From NCBI RefSeq assembly GCF_001280015.1, contig NZ_LGDV01000192.1, positions 23,695-87,694 on the forward strand: 64,000 nucleotides of DNA. The letters run 5' to 3'. A program made the position numbers and the translations under genes. The notes below the pieces were generated by a model. It did no database searches. It had not been told where the DNA came from and was given only the letters and a program-made list of their open reading frames with translations. Shown piece after piece: positions 54,174 to 63,468 of the stretch (its first letter is position 1; every line of letters starts with the position of its first letter). Source of the stretch: Streptomyces sp. MMG1121. GTDB taxonomy: Bacteria > Actinomycetota > Actinomycetes > Streptomycetales > Streptomycetaceae.

Positions 54174-55481
54174 TCACCGCACCTCGACGAACGCCTCCGC
54201 GTCCCGCTCCGGCCGCGGTCTCGGCTCCTCGGCCGGGTGGCCGACGGCCACCGCGCCCATCGGATGCCACTGCGCCGGCAGCGCGAGCGCCTCGCGGACC
54301 ACGTCCGGGCAGAACATCGTGGACGACACCCACGCCGAGCCCAGCCGCTCCCCGGCCAGTGCGACGAGGAGGTTCTGCACGCCCGCGCCCATGGCGACGA
54401 CGAACATCTCCCGCTCGGCGCCGTCCCGCCGCGCGTCCCCGTAGTGGTGCGAGCCGTCCATGACGAGGCACGGCACGACCAGATACGGCGCGTCGCGCAG
54501 CACGTCGCCCCGGCGCACGCGCTTCGCGATGGACTCCTCGCTCTTGCCGTCCCGCCGCAGGTCGGCGATCCAGGCGTCCCGCATCGCGTCCAGCAGCCGT
54601 AGCCGCGACTCCTCCGACTCCAGCAGCACGAACCGCCACGGAGTGGTGTGGTGCGGGGCCGGTGCCGTCACCGCGGCGGCCACCGCGCGCCGTACCGCGC
54701 CGGGGTCCACGGGCTGGTCGGTGAAGGCCCGCACCGTGCGCCGCTGGGTCACCGCCTCGCGGACCGCCTCGGAGGTGCCGAGCCGGAACATGTCGTCCCG
54801 CGCGGTCCGCACCAGCGGTCGCGCGCCCTCGCCGTCCGCCGGGTCCAGCACGTGCGGCAGGCCGCGTACGACGGCGACCGGCCGGCCGGCCGCCTTGCCC
54901 TTGACCAGGTCGCCGGCGGCGGCCAGTTCGTCCGCCGTGGCCACGATCGTCGCGCTGAGCGGGTTGCCGTACGCGTCCGTGCCCCCGCGCAGATCGTCCA
55001 GCACGCGCACCCCGGCGGCGCCGATCGCGACGTCCGTGAGCCCCGAGCGCCAGGGGCGCCCGAAGGTGTCGGTGACGACCACGCCGACGTCGACACCGAG
55101 CGCCGCGCGCAGGCCGTCACGGATCGCGCGCGCGGACGCGTCCGGGTCCTCGGGCAGCAACAGCACGGTGCCGACGGGGGTGTTGGAGGCGTCGACCCCG
55201 GCCGCGGCCATGACCAGGCCCTGCCGGTTCTCCACGATGCGCAGCGTGCCACGCCGGGCCACGACCCGGACCGTCTCTGCGTCGATGGCCGCCTCCCGGT
55301 CGGCCGCCTCCATGATCCGGCCCTCGGCCTTGGAGACGATCTTGGAGGTGACGAGCAGTACGTCCCCGTCGGCCAGGCCCGGTTCGGCCGCGGCGATCAG
55401 CTTGGCGAGGTCGTCGCCCGGCCGCACCTCGGGGATGCCGGACAGGGCCCGGACGGTGTACTCCGGGCGGTCCTCGCTCAC
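54174..55481 (-). CDS. fbiB: Bifunctional coenzyme F420:L-glutamate ligase / dehydro-F420-0 reductase
   Basis: The 435-residue actinobacterial FbiB has two domains. Residues 1-245 are CofE-type gamma-glutamyl ligase ([57 protein letters not shown]). Residues 250-435 are an FMN nitroreductase-like domain ([33 protein letters not shown]). It adds the glutamate tail to F420 and reduces the dehydro form. The GTG start overlaps the fbiA stop by 4 bp. Confidence 0.95.
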   Translation of the reverse strand: MSEDRPEYTVRALSGIPEVRPGDDLAKLIAAAEPGLADGDVLLVTSKIVSKAEGRIMEAADREAAIDAETVRVVARRGTLRIVENRQGLVMAAAGVDASNTPVGTVLLLPEDPDASARAIRDGLRAALGVDVGVVVTDTFGRPWRSGLTDVAIGAAGVRVLDDLRGGTDAYGNPLSATIVATADELAAAGDLVKGKAAGRPVAVVRGLPHVLDPADGEGARPLVRTARDDMFRLGTSEAVREAVTQRRTVRAFTDQPVDPGAVRRAVAAAVTAPAPHHTTPWRFVLLESEESRLRLLDAMRDAWIADLRRDGKSEESIAKRVRRGDVLRDAPYLVVPCLVMDGSHHYGDARRDGAEREMFVVAMGAGVQNLLVALAGERLGSAWVSSTMFCPDVVREALALPAQWHPMGAVAVGHPAEEPRPRPERDAEAFVEVR

Positions 55482-56437
55482 GCTCCCCGCACCTCCTCGG
55501 CCAGCGCCAGCGCCTCCCGCGCCATCTGCGCGGTCGCGTCGGCGTCGGTCATCATCAGCGGTACGGCCCGGCAGCGGATGCCGTCCGCCTCGATCCGCCC
55601 GACCGCGGCCGCGTCCACGGTGTCGACCAGCCAGCCGTCCAGCAGACCCGAGCCGTAGTGCTCGGCGACCGCGGCGGCCGTGGACTCCACGCCGACCGCG
55701 GCGAGCACCTTGTCGGCCATCCCGCGTACGGGTGCGTCCCCGACGATGGGGGAGAGGCCCACCACCGGTACGCCCGCGTCCGCGATGGCCTCCCTGATGC
55801 CGGGCACGGCGAGGATGGTGCCGATGGACACGACCGGGTTGGACGGCGGGAAGAGGATGACGTCCGCAGCGGCGATGGCCTCCAGGACGCCGGGCGCCGG
55901 CTTGGCCTGCTCGGCGCCGACGGGCACGACCGCCTCCGCCGGGACCTCGGCGCGCAGCCGTACCCAGTACTCCTGGAAGTGGATCGCCTTGCGCTCACCG
56001 TCGACCTCCGCGGCCACGTGGGTCTCCACGCGGTCGTCGGTCATCGGGATCAGCTTCACGCCCGGCTGCCAGCGGTCGCACAGCGCCTCGGTGACCGCGC
56101 TGAGCGGATAGCCCGCGCCGAGCATCTGCGTCCGCACGATGTGCGTGGCGAAGTCCCGGTCGCCGAGCCCGAACCACTCGGGTCCGACCCCGTAGGCCGC
56201 CAGTTCCTCCTTGACGCGGAAGGTCTCGTCGGTCCGTCCCCAGCCCTGCTCCTCGTTGATGCCGCCGCCCAGCGTGTACATCACCGTGTCGAGGTCCGGG
56301 CAGACCTTCAGCCCGAACAGGTGGATGTCGTCGCCGGTGTTGCCGATCACCGTGATGTCCGCGTCCGGCACGGCCCGCTTCAGACCGCGCAGGAAACGGG
56401 CACCACCGATGCCGCCTGCCAGAACCACAATGCGCAT
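55478..56437 (-). CDS. fbiA: 2-phospho-L-lactate/phosphoenolpyruvate transferase of F420 synthesis
   Basis: This 319-residue CofD/FbiA joins the phosphoenolpyruvyl (or phospholactyl) unit to the deazaflavin Fo. It shows [52 protein letters not shown] and [20 protein letters not shown]. The ATG starting MRIVVLAGG is the family start; a frame to 56467 adds ten residues without support. It is the first gene of the fbiA-fbiB operon. Fo synthase and FbiC are not in this window. Confidence 0.95.
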   Translation of the reverse strand: MRIVVLAGGIGGARFLRGLKRAVPDADITVIGNTGDDIHLFGLKVCPDLDTVMYTLGGGINEEQGWGRTDETFRVKEELAAYGVGPEWFGLGDRDFATHIVRTQMLGAGYPLSAVTEALCDRWQPGVKLIPMTDDRVETHVAAEVDGERKAIHFQEYWVRLRAEVPAEAVVPVGAEQAKPAPGVLEAIAAADVILFPPSNPVVSIGTILAVPGIREAIADAGVPVVGLSPIVGDAPVRGMADKVLAAVGVESTAAAVAEHYGSGLLDGWLVDTVDAAAVGRIEADGIRCRAVPLMMTDADATAQMAREALALAEEVRGA

Positions 56438-56528
56438 GGGGACAAGTCTTGCAGGCGGGTACGACAACGCGGCAGGCAGTCGCCGGACGCGCGACGGTCG
56501 GGTTTCAGGCAGTCACGCGGTCATCCGC

Positions 56529-57035
56529 TCACGCGGTCACCGCGCGGGGTGCGGTGCGCGCCTCGCAGTTCGGGGACGTGTGCATCGGCATCTCGGTCAG
56601 GCCCGGGTAGTACACGTGCAGGCTGACCGCCGGCTCCAGCGCGTCGTTGACGACCTCGTGGACGTACCCCGGTGCGAACACCCGCTGCGCTCCCGCGCTC
56701 AACGCGCGCGTGCCGCGTTCGGTGCGCTCGGTGAGGCTGCCCGCCAGCACGGTGAGGACACCGGAGGAGCGGCCGTGGCCGTGCGGTCCGCTGCCCTGTC
56801 CGGGCACCCAGGACAGCAGCCAGACCTCGTAGCCGGGGCCGGTGCGCAGCCGGTGGTACCAGCGGGTGGTCGCGTCGTAGCGGACGAGGTGTGCCCACTG
56901 GGAGCGGTCGGCGGCGATCGCGCGCGCGAGGCCCACGAACTCGGCGACGGTGGCCGGGTGCTCGCGGGGCGGCTGGAGCAGGTGCGGGACTTCGAGGATG
57001 TCGCCGGCGATCTGGAGGTCGTTGTCGCTGTTCAT
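56529..57035 (-). CDS. Cysteine dioxygenase type I
   Basis: This 168-residue cupin oxidises L-cysteine to cysteine sulfinate. The 3-His iron site is His85 and His87 in GSGPHGHGRSSG and His126 in APGYVHEVVND; Tyr60-His61 and the late Tyr142-Tyr143 match active-site positions. Cys near the Tyr-Cys cross-link site of mammalian CDO is absent, as in other bacterial forms. The ATG is divergent from the whiB control region and starts 610 bp from whiB. Confidence 0.9.
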   Translation of the reverse strand: MNSDNDLQIAGDILEVPHLLQPPREHPATVAEFVGLARAIAADRSQWAHLVRYDATTRWYHRLRTGPGYEVWLLSWVPGQGSGPHGHGRSSGVLTVLAGSLTERTERGTRALSAGAQRVFAPGYVHEVVNDALEPAVSLHVYYPGLTEMPMHTSPNCEARTAPRAVTA

Positions 57036-57285
57036 GGGTGCGGTGGTTCCTCAGTGAAAGAAGGCCAGAGGGAACGGAGAACGGGAACCGCGCCCCATGG
57101 GACGCGGTCTACAGCTGGAGCGAGGCGGGGCTCAACAGCTGGAACAGCGACAACAGCTACAGCGCGCCATGGCAGCACCGTGGGACCCGGCGGTGCGGGT
57201 CGAGGTGAATGCCAAGTTCGCGAGCATGCCCCCTAGGACACCGGGTCACACCTGGGCTGTCAACTCGACGCCCGATATGTGGGAC

Positions 57286-57324
57286 ACCTTTCACCTCATC
57301 CGGTGCTTCTGTCAGGTGAAAGGT
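57286..57324. promoter_or_regulatory. 11-bp perfect inverted repeat upstream of whiB
   Basis: ACCTTTCACCT (57286-57296) and AGGTGAAAGGT (57314-57324) are exact inverse complements with 17 bases between them. A third TTCACC follows at 57326-57331. It could be an operator pair for a dimeric regulator or a hairpin; TCACC half-sites recall BldD-type boxes, without matching their spacing. Confidence 0.5.
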
Positions 57325-57542
57325 TTGTTCACCGGAGCGCCCGGACACATGGGGCACATCCGAGCGCTCGCACCTCGCGCAACGCGATCGAACGCGGAGC
57401 CGTCTTTCTTCGTACAGAGGTCTGCACGGGTTCGACCGCCCCTCGGGCCTCGGCCGGGTGTCAAGGTTTATGGCGATTTGAACACTTTCCGCATGGCCTT
57501 GGTTCCGCAGAGTGAATAACGGGCTCAATAGCAGATCTCGGC

Positions 57543-57572
57543 TTGACTCGCCCGGAGCAGCACACTTGTAAT
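57543..57572 (+). promoter_or_regulatory. Probable whiB promoter
   Basis: TTGACT (57543-57548) and TGTAAT (57567-57572) are 18 bp apart and about 74 bases before the whiB ATG. A vegetative-type sigma factor could use it. Confidence 0.55.
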
Positions 57573-57645
57573 TTCACTCGTGTCGTTCAGCCGAAATCGG
57601 TAACGGCTGACGCACGGGGACGCGAAAGACAGACGAGGGGCGCAC

Positions 57646-57909
57646 ATGACCGAGCTGGTGCAGCAACTGCTGGTCGACGACGCGGACGAGGAACTCGGCT
57701 GGCAGGAGCGCGCGCTGTGCGCCCAGACCGACCCCGAGTCCTTCTTCCCCGAGAAGGGCGGCTCCACCAGAGAGGCGAAGAAGGTCTGCCTCGCCTGTGA
57801 GGTCCGCTCCGAATGCCTCGAGTACGCCCTCGCCAACGACGAGCGCTTCGGCATCTGGGGCGGCCTGTCCGAGCGGGAGCGCCGCCGCCTGAAGAAGGCC
57901 GCCGTCTGA
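57646..57909 (+). CDS. whiB: Sporulation regulator WhiB
   Basis: This 87-residue Wbl protein carries the 4Fe-4S ligands Cys25, Cys48, Cys51 and Cys57 and the turn GIWGG (69-73), followed by a basic tail ERERRRLKKAAV for DNA contact. The sequence agrees with my memory of S. coelicolor WhiB, essential with WhiA for sporulation septation. It binds the main sigma factor through its iron-sulfur domain. GAGGGG lies seven bases before the ATG. Confidence 0.97.
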   Translation: MTELVQQLLVDDADEELGWQERALCAQTDPESFFPEKGGSTREAKKVCLACEVRSECLEYALANDERFGIWGGLSERERRRLKKAAV

Positions 57910-57936
57910 GCGGACATCCGCCCGAAATCATCACGA

Positions 57937-57977
57937 ACGGCCCGTCGCCAGTGGGTTATCCACAGGCGGCGGGCCGT
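57937..57977 (+). terminator. Terminator of whiB
   Basis: A 13-bp stem (57937-57949 with 57965-57977), with one G-U pair, closes a 15-base loop 27 bases after the stop. Confidence 0.72.
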
Positions 57978-58080
57978 CGTCGTGGCCAGCCGATAGTGTG
58001 GTCGCTCGTCCGAGACGCCCCGCTGTCCCCGCACGGCACGGGTGTCCACCGCAGTCCATCGAACCAGGGCCCGTACCTCG

Positions 58081-61000
58081 ATGTCCGTGCACAGCCATAC
58101 GGCAGCCCAAGACCCGGCTGCCACACCTGAGTTCCCGCGTCATGTGGTGACCGCGGTCCTCGTCTCCCACGACGGTGCCCGCTGGCTGCCCGACGCCCTC
58201 GCCGGGCTGCTCGGCCAGGAGCGCCCCGTCCAGCACGCGGTCGCGGCCGACACCGGCAGCGCGGACGACTCCGCCCAACTGCTCACCCAGGCCCTCGGCG
58301 ACGGCAACGTCCTGCACCTCGCCCGCCGCACCGGCTTCGGCCAGGCCGTGGAGGAGGCGAGCCGTACCGCCCCGCTCCTCACCCCGGAGGAGCTGCCGTA
58401 CCTCAAGCGCCCCAGCGGCTGGGACCCCGTCACGCGCTCCTGGCGCGACGACGCCTACGACCTGCCCGAACTCCCGCACGGCGAGCCCATCCCATGGCTG
58501 TGGCTGCTGCACGACGACTGCGCCCCCGAACCCGACGCCCTCGCCGAACTGCTCCGGGTCGTCGACAACGAACTCGAACTGGGCCGCGCCGACGTGGCGG
58601 TCGTCGGCCCCAAACTGCGCGGCTGGTACGACCGCCGGCAGCTGCTGGAGGTCGGCGTCTCCATCGCCAACTCCGGCCGCCGCTGGACCGGCCTGGACCG
58701 CCGTGAGCAGGACCAGGGCCAGCACGACCACGTCCGCACCGTGCTGTCCGTCTCCACCGCCGGCATGCTCGTCCGGCGCGACGTCTTCGAACAGCTCGGC
58801 GGCTTCGACCGCAGACTGCCCCTGATGCGCGACGACGTCGACCTGTGCTGGCGCGCCCACACCGCCGGCCACCGCGTCCTCGTCGCCCCCGAAGCGGTCG
58901 TACGGCACGCCGAGGCCGCGTCCCGCGAGCGCCGCGTCGTCGACTGCGCGGGCCGCACCACCGCCTCCCCGCACAAGGTCGACAAGGCCGGCGCCGTCTA
59001 CACGCTGCTCGCCAACACTCGCACGGCCGCGCTGCCCTGGGTCCTGCTGCGGCTCGTCCTCGGCACCGTCCTGCGGACGGTCGCCTACCTCGTCGGCAAG
59101 GTCCCGGGCCAGGCCGTCGACGAGATCCGCGGCCTGCTGAGCACCCTGCTGCGCCCCGAGCGGATCATCGCCGCCCGACGCCGACGCGGCGCCTCGCAGA
59201 TCGACAAGGGCGAACTGCGCCAGCTCCTCCCGCCGCCCGGCGCCACCGTCCGGGCCACCGTCGAGCAGATCGCGGGCAATTTCTCCAGCGGCTCCGACCT
59301 CGACACCTCCTCCGCCGGCCGGCACGGCGGCGCAGTGGAGTCCGGGCCCGGCGGCGACGACGCCGAGTTCCTGGAGATCGAGCAGTTCGCCCGGCTCAAG
59401 CGGATCGCCCGCAAGCCCGGTCCGGTGCTCTTCCTCGCACTGCTGCTGGTCTCCATCGTCGCCTGCCGCGCCCTGCTCGGCGGCGGCGCGCTCGCGGGCG
59501 GCGCCCTGCTGCCCGCCCCGGCCGGCGCGGGCGACCTGTGGTCCCGCTTCGCCGACTCCTGGCACCCGGTCGGCGCCGGCGGCACCCCGGCCGCACCGCC
59601 CTACCTCGCGATCGTCGCGACGCTCGCCACGATCCTGTTCGGCTCCACCGGACTCGCGGTCACCGTCCTGCTGGTCGCCTCCGTGCCGCTCGCCGGATGC
59701 ACCGCCTACTTCGCCTCCCGGCCGCTCGTCACCTCCCGGCTGCTGCGCGCGTGGGTGGCCATCGCCTACGCCTTCCTGCCCGCCACCACCGGTGCCCTGG
59801 CCGGCGGCCGCATCGGCACCGCCGTCCTCGCCGTGCTGCTGCCGCTCATCGCGCGCGCGGGCATCGCCGCGAGCGGCCTCGCGAACCGCTCGGGCGCGCG
59901 CGGCAGTTGGCGCGCCACCTGGGCGTACGCGCTGCTGCTGACCATGACCACCGCCTTCACGCCGATCGTCTGGCCGATCGCGCTCCTCCTCGGCCTCGGT
60001 GTGCTGGTCCTGCGCCGCGCCGACTTCGTCGCCCACGGCCTGCGCTTCCTCGCCCAGCTCGGCACCCCGCTGCTGATCCTCGCCCCCTGGTCGCTGACCC
60101 TGCTGCCGACCGGTTTCTTCAAGGAAGCCGGCCTGGACTACGGCCCCTCGACCGCCTCCGCGCTCGACCTGCTCGGCGCGAGCCCCGGCGGCGCGGGCAC
60201 GGTGCAGGGCCTGATGCTCATCGGCATCGTCCTCGCCGCGCTCGCCGCACTGTTGCGCTCCGAGCGGCAGCTGGGCATCCGCACCGCCTGGGCCGTCGCC
60301 CTGACCGGCCTCGTCTTCGCCGTCCTGTCCAACAAGTCCACCTGGGCCGGACCGGCCACCCTCGTCTACGGCATCGCCCTGCTGGCCGCCGCCGCCCTCG
60401 GCGCCGACGGCGCACGCTCGCGCGTGGCCGAGCAGAGCTTCGGCTGGCGCCAGCCCGTCGCCGCCCTGATCGCCTTCGCCAGTGCCGCGGGCCCGCTGCT
60501 CGTCGCCGCCGGCTGGATGATCGGCGGCGCCGACGGCCCCCTGGAGCGCCGCGACCCGACCCAGGTGCCCGCGTTCGTCGCCGAGGACTCCACCACCGGC
60601 GACCAGGCCCGCACCCTGATCCTCGACAGCGACACCGCCGCGCGCGTGCGCTACTCCCTGGTCCGCGGCTCCGGCGCCCGCATGGGAGACGCCGAATTCA
60701 GCGCCGCCGACGGTCAGAACACCCGGCTGGACAAGGTCGTCGCCAACCTCGTCGCCGGTTCCGGCGCCGACCAGGCCGACGAACTCGGCGGCTTCGCCGT
60801 GCGCTACGTCCTCGTTCACAAGGGCGCGCCCCGCGACGTCACCCGTGTCCTCGACGCCACGCCCGGCCTGACCCGGCTCAGTCAGCAGAGCGGCAGCGCC
60901 CTGTGGCGCGTCGACCAGGAGGTCTCCCGCGCCACCATCGTCCCCGCCGGCGGCTCGGGCACCGCCCAGCCGGTCAGCGCGGGACCGGTCGAGATCCACA

Positions 61001-61794
61001 CGACCGTCCTGTCCGGCGCGGACGGACGCGTCCTGCGCCTGGCCGACACCGCCTCCGCCGACTGGACGGCCACCCTGGACGGCAAGCCGCTCGCCCGCAC
61101 GACGGTCGACGGCTGGGCCCAGGGCTTCCAGCTGCCCGCGAGCGGCGGCAGGCTCGACGTCACCTACGACGACCCGATCACCCACACCGCCTGGCTCTGG
61201 GCCCAGGGCGCGCTCGCCGTCGTCCTGGTCGTCCTCGCCCTGCCCGGCCGCCGCCGCGACGTCGACGACGACCTGCCCGAGACGGCGCCGGTACCCGCCC
61301 GGGCCACCGCGGGCGAGGGCCGCCGCGCCCGCCGCCTGCGCGCCCAGGCCGAGGAACAGGCCGAGGGGCAGCCGGGGCAGCCGGGAGAGCCGGCCGCCGA
61401 GGAGCAGCCCCCCGCCCCGCCGCTGCCCGAGGAGCCCCCGGCGGCCTCCGTGCCCCACCAGCAGCCTTACGGCGACTGGGACCAGACCGCCTACGCGGAC
61501 GCCGGATACGGCGGCTACGGAACCGACCAGTTCCAGCAGGGCGGGCAGTACCAGACGCCGGGCTACGACCAGCAGGCGTACGCGCACGACCCGTACCAGA
61601 CGGGCCAGTACGACCCGTACGCCTACAGCGGTACGGCCGACCAGATGCCGTACGACCCGACGGCCTACCAGCAGGGCTACGACCCGGCGTACGACCCCGC
61701 CCAGCAGGGCTACGACCCCGCCCAGCAGGGCTACGACCCGGCCCAGCACCCCCACGGCACCGGCAGCGAGCGCCCCGACGGGAGCCAGCAGTGA
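58081..61794 (+). CDS. Large GT2 glycosyltransferase with polytopic membrane domain and Tyr/Gln-rich tail
   Basis: The 1237-residue protein begins with a GT2 domain (about 20-290): VVTAVLVSHDGARWLPDALA, ADTGSADDS, WLLHDDCAPEPDALAE and MRDDVDLCWRAHTAGHRVLV. From about 455 to 810 come roughly 10-12 membrane helices, then an extracytoplasmic domain, one more helix near 1040 and a cytosolic tail of about 180 residues. The tail ends in Tyr/Gln/Asp-rich repeats YDPAQQG. Actinobacterial relatives are thought to act in arabinogalactan-like or other envelope glycans. The ATG at 58081 is preferred. The DUF5719-type gene overlaps by 4 bp. Confidence 0.9.
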   Translation: MSVHSHTAAQDPAATPEFPRHVVTAVLVSHDGARWLPDALAGLLGQERPVQHAVAADTGSADDSAQLLTQALGDGNVLHLARRTGFGQAVEEASRTAPLLTPEELPYLKRPSGWDPVTRSWRDDAYDLPELPHGEPIPWLWLLHDDCAPEPDALAELLRVVDNELELGRADVAVVGPKLRGWYDRRQLLEVGVSIANSGRRWTGLDRREQDQGQHDHVRTVLSVSTAGMLVRRDVFEQLGGFDRRLPLMRDDVDLCWRAHTAGHRVLVAPEAVVRHAEAASRERRVVDCAGRTTASPHKVDKAGAVYTLLANTRTAALPWVLLRLVLGTVLRTVAYLVGKVPGQAVDEIRGLLSTLLRPERIIAARRRRGASQIDKGELRQLLPPPGATVRATVEQIAGNFSSGSDLDTSSAGRHGGAVESGPGGDDAEFLEIEQFARLKRIARKPGPVLFLALLLVSIVACRALLGGGALAGGALLPAPAGAGDLWSRFADSWHPVGAGGTPAAPPYLAIVATLATILFGSTGLAVTVLLVASVPLAGCTAYFASRPLVTSRLLRAWVAIAYAFLPATTGALAGGRIGTAVLAVLLPLIARAGIAASGLANRSGARGSWRATWAYALLLTMTTAFTPIVWPIALLLGLGVLVLRRADFVAHGLRFLAQLGTPLLILAPWSLTLLPTGFFKEAGLDYGPSTASALDLLGASPGGAGTVQGLMLIGIVLAALAALLRSERQLGIRTAWAVALTGLVFAVLSNKSTWAGPATLVYGIALLAAAALGADGARSRVAEQSFGWRQPVAALIAFASAAGPLLVAAGWMIGGADGPLERRDPTQVPAFVAEDSTTGDQARTLILDSDTAARVRYSLVRGSGARMGDAEFSAADGQNTRLDKVVANLVAGSGADQADELGGFAVRYVLVHKGAPRDVTRVLDATPGLTRLSQQSGSALWRVDQEVSRATIVPAGGSGTAQPVSAGPVEIHTTVLSGADGRVLRLADTASADWTATLDGKPLARTTVDGWAQGFQLPASGGRLDVTYDDPITHTAWLWAQGALAVVLVVLALPGRRRDVDDDLPETAPVPARATAGEGRRARRLRAQAEEQAEGQPGQPGEPAAEEQPPAPPLPEEPPAASVPHQQPYGDWDQTAYADAGYGGYGTDQFQQGGQYQTPGYDQQAYAHDPYQTGQYDPYAYSGTADQMPYDPTAYQQGYDPAYDPAQQGYDPAQQGYDPAQHPHGTGSERPDGSQQ
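61669..61743 (+). repeat. 21-bp tandem repeats encoding QQGYDPA
   Basis: Three near-identical 21-bp units (61669-61689, 61702-61722, 61723-61743) and one partial unit of 12 bp encode repeated QQGYDPA at the C-terminus of the large glycosyltransferase. Copy number probably varies between strains. Confidence 0.85.
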
Positions 61795-63326
61795 ACCGCA
61801 CCACCCTGTCCCTGATCGCCGGTACCACCGCACTGGCCGCCGTCACCGCGTTCGCCGCGCTCGACAGCCCGTCCGCCTCGGGTGCCTCCGCCCCCAAGGC
61901 GGCCGCCAACCTGCCGGTGGAGCGCACGAGCCTGCTGTGCCCGGCGCCGAGCCTCTCGGACATCGCCGACACGTCGTACACCTCGTTCACGCCCGTCACC
62001 CAGGGCACCACGAGCAGCGGCAAGGCCCAACTCCAGCCGGCCGCCGAGCAGTCGGCGGACGGCACGGACACCTCCCAGACGGGCAAGAACGCCAAGGGCT
62101 CCAAGGGGGCGAAGGGCGGGAAGAAGACGGCGGACCAGCCGGTGCTCACCCCCAAGGCGCCCGGCACTCCGGCCACCGGCGACACCTCGGGCGCCGACGG
62201 GCCCGCGCTCATCGCCACCGCCGACGGGAAGTTCGCTCCCGGCTGGACCCTCCAGGAGACCACCGAGGTCGCCGCCGGCACCGGCCGCGGCCTCCAGGGC
62301 GTCAACTGCACCGCCCCGGACACCGAGTTCTGGTTCCCGGGCGCCAGCACGGCCGCGAGCCGCACCGACTACGTGCACCTGACCAACCCGGACGACTCCG
62401 CCGCGGTCGTCGACATCGAGCTGTACGGCAAGAACGGCGCGATCAAGTCCCCGCTCGGCGAGAACCTCACCGTCCCGCCGCACGCGAGCAAGCCGATCCT
62501 GCTCTCCACGCTCACCGACACCCAGCAGTCCGATCTGACCGTGCACGTCAGCGTGCGCAGCGGCCGGGTCGGCGCGGCCGTACAGGCCCTGGACGCCAAG
62601 GCGGGCGGCGACTGGCTGGCCGCGGCCGCCGACCCTGCCGCGAGCCTGGTCATGCCCGGCATCCCCAAGGACGCCACCGACGTCCGGCTGATCGCCTTCA
62701 CCCCCGGCGGCGACGACGCCGACCTGAAGGTCCGCCTGGCCTCGCCCGACGGTCTGATCACCCCGGCCGGCAACGAGACCGTGCACGTGAAGTCCGGCAT
62801 GACGACCTCGGCCGACCTCGGCGACGTCACCCGCGGCGAGGCGGGCTCCCTGGTACTGACCCCCACCGACCAGCCGGTCCCGGTAGTGGCGGCGCTCCAG
62901 GTCGTCCGCGGCAAGGGCGACAAGCAGGAGACGGCCTTCATCCCGGCCACGGCCCCCGTCGGCACGCGCGCGACCTCGGCCGACAACAGCGCCAAGGGCA
63001 CCACCCTCGCCCTGACCGCGCCCACCGCCACGGCCACGGTCAAGGTCACCGCCTCGGCCGGCAGCGGGGGCGGCACGGCGGTGACGAAGACCTTCACGAT
63101 CAAGGCCGGCACCACCCAGAACGTCGCGGCCCCGGTCCCCTCGGGCCTCCAGGGCACCTACGCCCTCACCGTCGAACCCACCTCGGGCGGCCCGGTCTAC
63201 GCCTCCCGCACCCTCGCCGCCACGGAGGGCGGAGTCCCGGGCTTCACCATCCAGACCCTCCCGAGCGACCGGGGGATGGTCGCCGTGCCCCGGACGACGC
63301 AGGATCTGGCGGTGCTGCAGAAGTAG
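61791..63326 (+). CDS. Exported DUF5719-type protein coupled to the large glycosyltransferase
   Basis: The GTG start overlaps the previous stop (GTGA), with GGAG upstream. The 511 residues have a signal anchor (LSLIAGTTALAAVTAFAALD), a Cys in SLLCPAP, and a Lys/Gly linker (GKNAKGSKGAKGGKKTA). Three or so beta domains follow, with SRTDYVHLTNPDDSAAVVDI, DVRLIAFTPGGDDADL and KTFTIKAGTTQNVAAPVPSG. I recognise the pattern as the actinobacterial DUF5719 family next to GT2 membrane glycosyltransferases. It is probably an extracytoplasmic partner of that enzyme. Confidence 0.85.
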   Translation: MNRTTLSLIAGTTALAAVTAFAALDSPSASGASAPKAAANLPVERTSLLCPAPSLSDIADTSYTSFTPVTQGTTSSGKAQLQPAAEQSADGTDTSQTGKNAKGSKGAKGGKKTADQPVLTPKAPGTPATGDTSGADGPALIATADGKFAPGWTLQETTEVAAGTGRGLQGVNCTAPDTEFWFPGASTAASRTDYVHLTNPDDSAAVVDIELYGKNGAIKSPLGENLTVPPHASKPILLSTLTDTQQSDLTVHVSVRSGRVGAAVQALDAKAGGDWLAAAADPAASLVMPGIPKDATDVRLIAFTPGGDDADLKVRLASPDGLITPAGNETVHVKSGMTTSADLGDVTRGEAGSLVLTPTDQPVPVVAALQVVRGKGDKQETAFIPATAPVGTRATSADNSAKGTTLALTAPTATATVKVTASAGSGGGTAVTKTFTIKAGTTQNVAAPVPSGLQGTYALTVEPTSGGPVYASRTLAATEGGVPGFTIQTLPSDRGMVAVPRTTQDLAVLQK

Positions 63327-63468
63327 CGCCGAAGCAGTGCTGAAGCAGTAAGGGGCGGCGACGGGGGAGTGGAGGGACCGGCGGGGCCGTACAGGTGCCC
63401 GTCGGCCGCAGCCGCGGGGAAGCGTGCCGCCGGAACGGCACCCGTCCCCTGGCCCCGTAGCCCTGCCC

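Larger units (their letters stand above)
57036..57645. other. 610-bp control region between cysteine dioxygenase and whiB
   Basis: The region holds a possible 56-codon frame at its left end (57038-57208), an 11-bp inverted repeat (57286-57324) and a good promoter at 57543-57572. Long upstream regions with more than one promoter fit a developmental gene such as whiB. The stretch 57330-57540 shows nothing else I can name. Confidence 0.6.

Noticed and set aside
57097..57519. 140-codon plus-strand frame upstream of whiB
   Set aside because: It crosses the inverted repeat, has uneven composition and no ribosome-binding site; third-position bias is lost after about 57200.
57931..61833. 1300-codon open frame on the minus strand opposite the large glycosyltransferase
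   Set aside because: Its sequence is Gly/Val/Gln/Asp-rich without hydrophobic order and mirrors codon bias of the plus-strand gene, which has clear GT2 motifs and membrane helices.
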